Source: Actinokineospora enzanensis DSM 44649
GTDB lineage: Bacteria > Actinomycetota > Actinomycetes > Mycobacteriales > Pseudonocardiaceae
NCBI RefSeq assembly: GCF_000374445.1
Contig: NZ_KB894429.1
Coordinates: forward strand, 1 to 64,000
Length of the DNA: 64,000 nucleotides
Reading direction: 5' to 3'
Below, in pieces: positions 59,843 through 64,000 of this stretch. Position 1 is the stretch's first letter, and each line of letters starts with the position of its first letter. The position numbers were made by a program, and so were the translations under genes. The notes below the pieces were generated by a model. That model was given only the letters and a program-made list of their open reading frames with translations. It was not told where the DNA came from and did no database searches.

Positions 59843-60328
59843 ATGCCGCAGGGGGACGCGTTGCACGGGGCGGTGCAGCGGTTCGAGGAGCAGGCGGCTC
59901 GGCTGGCCGGGCTCAGGGAGAGCATCGGGGGACTGTCCGGCAGTGCCCGCAACACCGACGGTTCGGTGACGGTGAGCGTCGCGCCGTCGGGGGCGGTGCT
60001 GGGGCTCACCCTGACACCGGCGGCGATGGGCATGTCGCACACCCAACTGGGCCACGAGATCCTGTCCACCATCCGCCGCGCCACCGAACAGGCCGCCGCG
60101 GCGATGGCGGAGGTCGTGCGCCCGGTTGTGGGTGAGGACCAGTACGACCGGTTCCAGGAAGCCTTCCGGGCACACGCCGGGCAAGCCGCGTTCGGACCCA
60201 CCACGCCGCCGCCCGCCTCAGCGCTGGCCGTGCCGGTGGCGGGCCCGCGCGCCGACTTCCGCGCGCCCAGGCCCGACCCGGAACCCGACGACGACTTCGG
60301 CGGCTCGATCTACGGCGGTGCCCGGTGA
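59843..60328 (+). CDS. YbaB/EbfC-like protein
   Basis: 161-residue protein. The first 95 residues match the YbaB pattern: helix HGAVQRFEEQAARLAGLRES, strands GSVTVSVAPSGAVLGLTLTPAA and helix LGHEILSTIRRATEQAAAAMAEV. The C-terminal 55 residues are Pro/Ala-rich and disordered, ending acidic (DDDFGGSIYGG). Such extended YbaB-like genes in actinomycetes head operons for WXG100-like secreted proteins, as here. Its TGA overlaps the next GTG (GTGA). ATG preceded by GGGGGAGG. Confidence 0.85.
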   Translation: MPQGDALHGAVQRFEEQAARLAGLRESIGGLSGSARNTDGSVTVSVAPSGAVLGLTLTPAAMGMSHTQLGHEILSTIRRATEQAAAAMAEVVRPVVGEDQYDRFQEAFRAHAGQAAFGPTTPPPASALAVPVAGPRADFRAPRPDPEPDDDFGGSIYGGAR

Positions 60329-61794
60329 CGGGTCTCGGTGTCGACGGTGGCATCCTGTTCGACCACGCCGTCGGCTCCACCGGCCAGGCCGGGCATTTCG
60401 CGGGGCTGGCGAGCCTGCTGGAACAGGCACGGGTGAGCGACGACTGCTTCGGTCCGTTGTTCGTCTACTTCCGTGACAAGTACTACGAGACGCTTCGGGA
60501 GTGCCAGGCCACCGCCCGGCAGGCCGCCGACTACCTGACCGATATCTCCGACGCCGTGCGCCGGACCGCCGAGAGCTACGGTGCCACCGAGTCCACCAAC
60601 GCCTCCGGCCTGGCCAAGGTCGACGGCGGCGCGGGAACCCTCGACCAGCTCGACCACGCGGGCGACGACACCCGGCGTGGCGACTTCGCGCAGAACTCCG
60701 CCTACGGCAGCTCGTTCGCGGACGCGGGCCTGGAGGACGCGGCACAGGTCAAGGACCCGGGCACGCCGATGGAACAGGGGTTCGCGCTCTACCACACCCG
60801 CATGGCCCAGCTGGAGCTGATCACCAGTCCGGGCAAGGCCCTGGTGGACAACGGACTCGGCTGGCTCATCGCCATGGCCGTCAGCCCGCTGGTCGAGCTG
60901 ATCCTGGAACCCGCGGTCGGCGACCCCGAGCAGATGCGCAGCACCGCCTCGGGCTGGGAGAAGGTCGCCGAATGGCTGGAGCGGGCCGGGGCGCGGGAGG
61001 CCGAGCGCGCCGCCGCCACCGCGACCGCCTGGGCAGGCGAGGCGGGGGATGCCTTCCGCGCCGAGATGGCCGAGTTCGCCGACGGCGCCAAGGCCCTCGC
61101 GGGCGACGTGCTGGAACTCAAGGACCTGCTGGAGACCGCGGCCGACATCTTCGACACCTTCGTGCAGATCGTGGTCGACATCCTGCAGGAGTTCGTGCTG
61201 GGCCTCATCGTCGAGTGGCTCGCCGCCCTCGCCGCCGCCTGGATCACCGCGGGTGCCTCGGCGGGCGCGGCCACCGGCCTGACCGCGACGCAGACCGCGC
61301 TCACCGGAACCCGGTTGGGCGGCAAGGTCGCCGAGCTGCTGCACAAGCTCAAGCCGTTGATCACCCAGCTGGAGAAGGCGCTGGTGAAGCTGCGCCACGG
61401 CTCGATGAGGTCGCTCCTCGAACGCTCGCAGAAGATCGGGAACCTGCCGGTCGTCGGCCGGAAGTTGACCGGCGGCAACCCGTTGTTGGCCACCGCGCAC
61501 AGCTTCGAAAAGAAGACCCTGGCCAGCACGTCGGGCTTCAAGGTCTTCGGGAAGGTGGCCGACGGCGCGGGCGAACTCGGCCTGGCCCAACGGGTGTCCA
61601 AGCATGCCCTGGGCTATCTCGGTTTCGGCGGGTCGACGTCGGCGGGCACGGTCATCGCCACCGGCACGTTGGAGAACCTGCCCGGCGCGGCCGTGGAATG
61701 GGGCGCGAACCACATGTACGAGGACGCCGAGGACCCGACCACCGAACAGGACCGGCGGGCCGCCGAGCACCGTGGCTTCACGGTGGGGGAGTGA
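60325..61794 (+). CDS. WXG100-like helical protein, putative type VII secretion substrate
   Basis: 489-residue, mainly helical protein with two bundle regions. The first covers residues 1-105 (CFGPLFVYFRDKYYETLREC, TARQAADYLTDISDAVRRTAESYG). The second covers about 205-275 and includes the W-x-G turn ATAWAGEAGDAFRAEM, like EspB/PPE-type or WXG100 proteins. A hydrophobic stretch (IVVDILQEFVLGLIVEWLAALAAAWITAGASAGAATGL, about 283-320) could insert in membranes. The final 150 residues lack a recognised toxin domain. Co-translated with the YbaB-like gene and followed by two PH-like genes. Secretion is inferred. Confidence 0.72.
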   Translation: MTGLGVDGGILFDHAVGSTGQAGHFAGLASLLEQARVSDDCFGPLFVYFRDKYYETLRECQATARQAADYLTDISDAVRRTAESYGATESTNASGLAKVDGGAGTLDQLDHAGDDTRRGDFAQNSAYGSSFADAGLEDAAQVKDPGTPMEQGFALYHTRMAQLELITSPGKALVDNGLGWLIAMAVSPLVELILEPAVGDPEQMRSTASGWEKVAEWLERAGAREAERAAATATAWAGEAGDAFRAEMAEFADGAKALAGDVLELKDLLETAADIFDTFVQIVVDILQEFVLGLIVEWLAALAAAWITAGASAGAATGLTATQTALTGTRLGGKVAELLHKLKPLITQLEKALVKLRHGSMRSLLERSQKIGNLPVVGRKLTGGNPLLATAHSFEKKTLASTSGFKVFGKVADGAGELGLAQRVSKHALGYLGFGGSTSAGTVIATGTLENLPGAAVEWGANHMYEDAEDPTTEQDRRAAEHRGFTVGE

Positions 61795-61795
61795 C

Positions 61796-62446
61796 GTGCA
61801 CGTCTGGGAGAACGCGGGCCCGTTGGTGCACGCGCGAATCACGCTCGGCGACGAGCCGATCCTCTGGGCAGGCGAGTGTCCGACGCTCAGGTTCGATATG
61901 CGGGGGATCGACGAGTACGGCAAACCCAAGCACAGCCTGCTGTTCCGCGCGGCGGCGGCCGTCGTCGACGCCACGTCGGACGTCCCCGACGAGCACCATT
62001 CGGAGCGTGCGGATGTGATGGTGTTCGGCCGCAATGGGAAGTGCGCCGCCATGCGCCACGCCCGGGAGATCATTGCCGGTGATTCCTCCGATTGGACCGT
62101 GTGGGCGCTCACGCCTCGTCGGGTGCATGTGGTGCGGCGGTCGAGTATGACGCCCGAGCAGAAGAAGATGGGCCTGCTGAGGGGACTCGTGTCGTCCTTT
62201 ACCGACAACGGCCCGAAAACGGTGACGGTGTTCCCGACCACGCCGCTGGTCGACATCCCGCGCGCGGACATCGTCGGGTTCGAGATAGCCACTCGCGAGA
62301 ACGAGCCGTGTCTGCGGATGCGGCTCGCCGATGACTCCGGGTTCGACCTGAAGTTCTTCCGAACCGGCCCGGGTTACGACAGCGAGCCGGACCAGTATCG
62401 ACGGTTGTTGGCGCTGAGCATGGGAAGGACCGACCCGTGGATGTGA
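61796..62446 (+). CDS. Hypothetical protein, PH-like fold suspected (first of two)
   Basis: 216-residue protein, no signal peptide. The central stretch DWTVWALTPRRVHVVRRSSM resembles the short-PH/YokE beta-hairpin 'W-x-L-T-x-R-R-V', with DIPRADIVGFEIATRENEPCLRMRLADDSGFDLKFF as a following beta-sheet. GTG at 61796 lies one base after the upstream stop and its end overlaps the next gene by 10 bases, so all four genes from 59843 form one operon. Function unknown; a companion of the WXG100-like protein by position. Confidence 0.6.
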   Translation: MHVWENAGPLVHARITLGDEPILWAGECPTLRFDMRGIDEYGKPKHSLLFRAAAAVVDATSDVPDEHHSERADVMVFGRNGKCAAMRHAREIIAGDSSDWTVWALTPRRVHVVRRSSMTPEQKKMGLLRGLVSSFTDNGPKTVTVFPTTPLVDIPRADIVGFEIATRENEPCLRMRLADDSGFDLKFFRTGPGYDSEPDQYRRLLALSMGRTDPWM

Positions 62447-63057
62447 CGCACGCGCCCTGGGAGACCCGGCAGGACGAGGTGCTCGGCATCGAGATCCCCT
62501 CTCGGAAGCGCGGCGCGGGCTCCCGGATCGCCGGGCGGGTCCAGGTGCCGCACCCGGCCGCGCCCGAGGTGCCGGTGATCGCGATCAGCGAGGACGCCCT
62601 GCTGCCCGCCGAGTTCACCAGGACCGGCCCGGTGCCCGGCCTGGAGTGGCTGGAGGACGAGTCGATCGGCTGGTGGGCGGAGGCGGCCGCGCCGGACCAC
62701 TGCGCCGCGCGCCTGGCCGACTACCTGGCCGCGGGTCGGGGCGAGGCCAAGCTGGTCGTCACCGACCGGCGGATCGCGGTGATCCTGCCGGAACCCGTGC
62801 TCACCGCCGCCACCGCGCCGCCCAAGGAGAAGAAGGGCCTGCTCGGCCGACTGTTCACCCTGCCGGAGCAGATCCCCGACGACTGCCGGTGGGTGATCCT
62901 GTGGGAGACCGACTCCGGCAGGCTGACCAGCCACCACACCGCCATGGCAGGCCGCTCCTTCCCCTTCGCCCGGCTCGCCCGCCTCACCTTCGCCGACGGC
63001 TCGATCCTCCTGGGACGCAGGTCTTTCCAGGACACCTGGCCGACCCACCCGGCATGA
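62437..63057 (+). CDS. Hypothetical protein, PH-like fold suspected (second of two)
   Basis: 206-residue protein. AKLVVTDRRIAVILPEPVL (about residues 104-122) has the same beta-hairpin with paired Arg as the preceding product, and ARLTFADGSILLGRRSF ends the sheet. A Lys-rich loop (PPKEKKGLLGRLF) lies between. Start GTG at 62437 inside the preceding gene. It ends the operon at 63057; the converging TPR gene begins about 87 bases away on the other strand. Function unknown. Confidence 0.6.
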   Translation: MDVTHAPWETRQDEVLGIEIPSRKRGAGSRIAGRVQVPHPAAPEVPVIAISEDALLPAEFTRTGPVPGLEWLEDESIGWWAEAAAPDHCAARLADYLAAGRGEAKLVVTDRRIAVILPEPVLTAATAPPKEKKGLLGRLFTLPEQIPDDCRWVILWETDSGRLTSHHTAMAGRSFPFARLARLTFADGSILLGRRSFQDTWPTHPA

Positions 63058-63143
63058 GGCTGCCCGCAAGCCCGCGGTCGCGGTAACACGTCCCGCGACG
63101 TCCCCGGCGCCGCGGTGACGGTGCGTCCCCGGCTTGGCAACAG

Positions 63144-63701
63144 CTACCCGCGATAGTCCACGTTGGGCACGATCAGGCCGGTCAGCTCCCCGTCGTCGAC
63201 TTCCCAGCCCCGGCGGATGGCGCGGGACGGGATGTGGTCGGGGTCGTCGCCCGCCAGGTTCTCGTCGATCTCGTACACCCACATCCGCCCCGGCCCCGCG
63301 GACGCCGCCGCCTGGATGAGCCCGTCCGGGATGTCCACGCCCGCCTTCTCCGCCGCCGACATCGCCGCGAGCTTCTGTTCCAGGTTCTCGGTGACCGCGT
63401 CCAGCCCGAGCGCGGTCGACAGCTCCAGTGCCTGCCGGTATGTCTCCGCCGCCGCCGTGAATCGCAGGTTGGCCCGGTGGACCAGGGCGAAGGCGGTCAG
63501 CAGCCGCAGTCTGCCGCCCACGTCGCCCAGTTGGTCGCACAGGCCCATGGCCTGGCTGAAGTAGGTGAACGCCACGTCCGGTTCCCCGTCCGCCAGATAC
63601 GCCTCGCCCGCGGTCCGCAACGCGACCGCCGTCTCGGCCGGGCCGGTCTGCCTGGCCTGGTCGATCGCGCGGTCCAGCGCCTTGCGATCCCGTCTGCGCA
63701 T
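63144..63701 (-). CDS. TPR-repeat protein, partner of CHAT protease
   Basis: 185-residue helical protein with two to three tetratricopeptide repeats: ALRTAGEAYLADGEPDVAFTYFSQAMGLCDQLGD and LTAFALVHRANLRFTAAAETYRQALELSTALG. The C-terminal part is not repeat-like (MWVYEIDENLAGDDPDHIPS, RRGWEVDDGELTGLIVPNVD). ATG at 63701 with GAAGGGAA upstream, 11 bases after the CHAT gene stop, so both are expressed together. TPR and CHAT domains are more often fused; the split form suggests a protease with a separate recognition or substrate subunit. Confidence 0.75.
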   Translation of the reverse strand: MRRRDRKALDRAIDQARQTGPAETAVALRTAGEAYLADGEPDVAFTYFSQAMGLCDQLGDVGGRLRLLTAFALVHRANLRFTAAAETYRQALELSTALGLDAVTENLEQKLAAMSAAEKAGVDIPDGLIQAAASAGPGRMWVYEIDENLAGDDPDHIPSRAIRRGWEVDDGELTGLIVPNVDYRG

Positions 63702-63712
63702 GCGATTCCCTT

Positions 63713-64000
63713 CTACGGTCCCATGTGGACGAACGGGGCCCAGTCCACCGGATGCCCGGTCTCCCGCAGCCCGGCCAACGCCTGGTGCAACGCCGTCGCC
63801 GCGTGTTCCGCGCACGGGCGGCCCGCGCGTACCAGCTCCTGATACACCGCCGCCGCGACACCGGCGGCGTGCTGGTCCTGGACGTGCCACAGTGCCGCGA
63901 TCACGTGCCGGTAGCCGACCAGCCGCAGGACCGCGGGCAGGTGCAGGGCCTCGTCGGTGAGAGACCCGCTGCCCAGCATCGTGATGCACGCCGACAGATA
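63713..64000 (-). CDS. CHAT-domain caspase-like protease, C-terminal part (cut by window end)
   Basis: 95 residues of the C-terminal end of a CHAT domain. The catalytic cysteine segment LSAC lies at the window edge, followed by SGSLTDEALHLPAVLRLVGY, then RHVIAALWHVQDQHAAGVAA and the terminal PVDWAPFVHMGP. CHAT proteins are caspase-relative cysteine peptidases, often with TPR arrays (TPR-CHAT), used in separase-like or defence roles. The catalytic His and N-terminal domains lie outside the window. It leads a two-gene operon with the TPR protein. Confidence 0.85.
   Translation of the reverse strand, partial: YLSACITMLGSGSLTDEALHLPAVLRLVGYRHVIAALWHVQDQHAAGVAAAVYQELVRAGRPCAEHAATALHQALAGLRETGHPVDWAPFVHMGP

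Noticed and set aside
1-64000. CRISPR array
   Set aside because: No set of regularly spaced near-identical repeats was seen; the tandem repeats found are only two or three short units without spacers.

Overview
The window is high-G+C DNA with the gene style of a filamentous actinomycete: many GTG starts, frequent ATGA/GTGA stop-start overlaps, a large AfsR-type SARP, an ECF42 sigma factor, a mycothiol-dependent-type enzyme and WXG100-like proteins. The gene content fits Pseudonocardiales (Saccharothrix/Lentzea/Actinosynnema-like). That placement is inference; no rRNA or housekeeping marker is present.

Layout. 0-1.3 kb: an IS110-family transposase at the window edge, then about 0.85 kb without a convincing gene. 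2.2-10.8 kb: the most remarkable region, nine minus-strand genes forming a compact putative N-N bond (hydrazine) biosynthetic operon. In transcription order they are acetamidase, cupin, methionyl-tRNA-synthetase-like protein, FAD oxidase, small beta-barrel protein, Fe(II)/2-oxoglutarate oxygenase, lysine/ornithine N-hydroxylase, second FAD oxidase and TSUP exporter. The N-hydroxylase, MetRS-like, cupin and FAD oxidase set is the known hydrazine-forming cassette (s56-p1, triacsin), but here cupin and MetRS-like domain are separate genes and no NRPS, PKS or carrier protein is present. A putative operator/promoter lies upstream and an APH-family kinase follows.

11-24 kb: KUP potassium transporter, CPBP protease, DrrAB-like ABC exporter, a 1041-aa SARP, a P450, an MmyB-like regulator, a SnoaL-like protein, a truncated luciferase-like gene and a glycosyltransferase. 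Direct repeats with 11-bp periodicity upstream of the P450, and related copies upstream of the ABC exporter, look like SARP boxes. 24-28 kb: a NAD-dependent DNA ligase and a two-gene operon coding for an exported protein and a pyruvoyl-dependent histidine-decarboxylase-like enzyme, unusual in actinomycetes. 28-33 kb: DGPF protein, ECF42 sigma factor, MDMPI-family enzyme, an exported beta-lactamase-fold hydrolase and a STAS-AraC fusion regulator.

33-37.3 kb: a decaying stretch with a long perfect inverted repeat, a frameshifted membrane gene, a multiply frameshifted gene and an internally deleted methyltransferase. 37-40 kb: arsenic detoxification (arsM, arsR, MIP channel, ACR3-type pump). 40-50 kb: sorbosone-dehydrogenase-like lipoprotein, universal stress protein, large catalase KatE, MerR with divergent MFS exporter, amidohydrolase, peptidase E. 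50-57 kb: a truncated regulator, CutA, two GNAT proteins, an atypical P450, hypothetical genes and an MFS exporter. 57-59.7 kb: a NarL-type two-component system whose promoter shares a 14-bp motif with that of the following DUF2306 gene. 59.8-64 kb: a YbaB-like/WXG100-like/PH-like operon converging on a TPR plus CHAT-protease gene pair cut by the window end.
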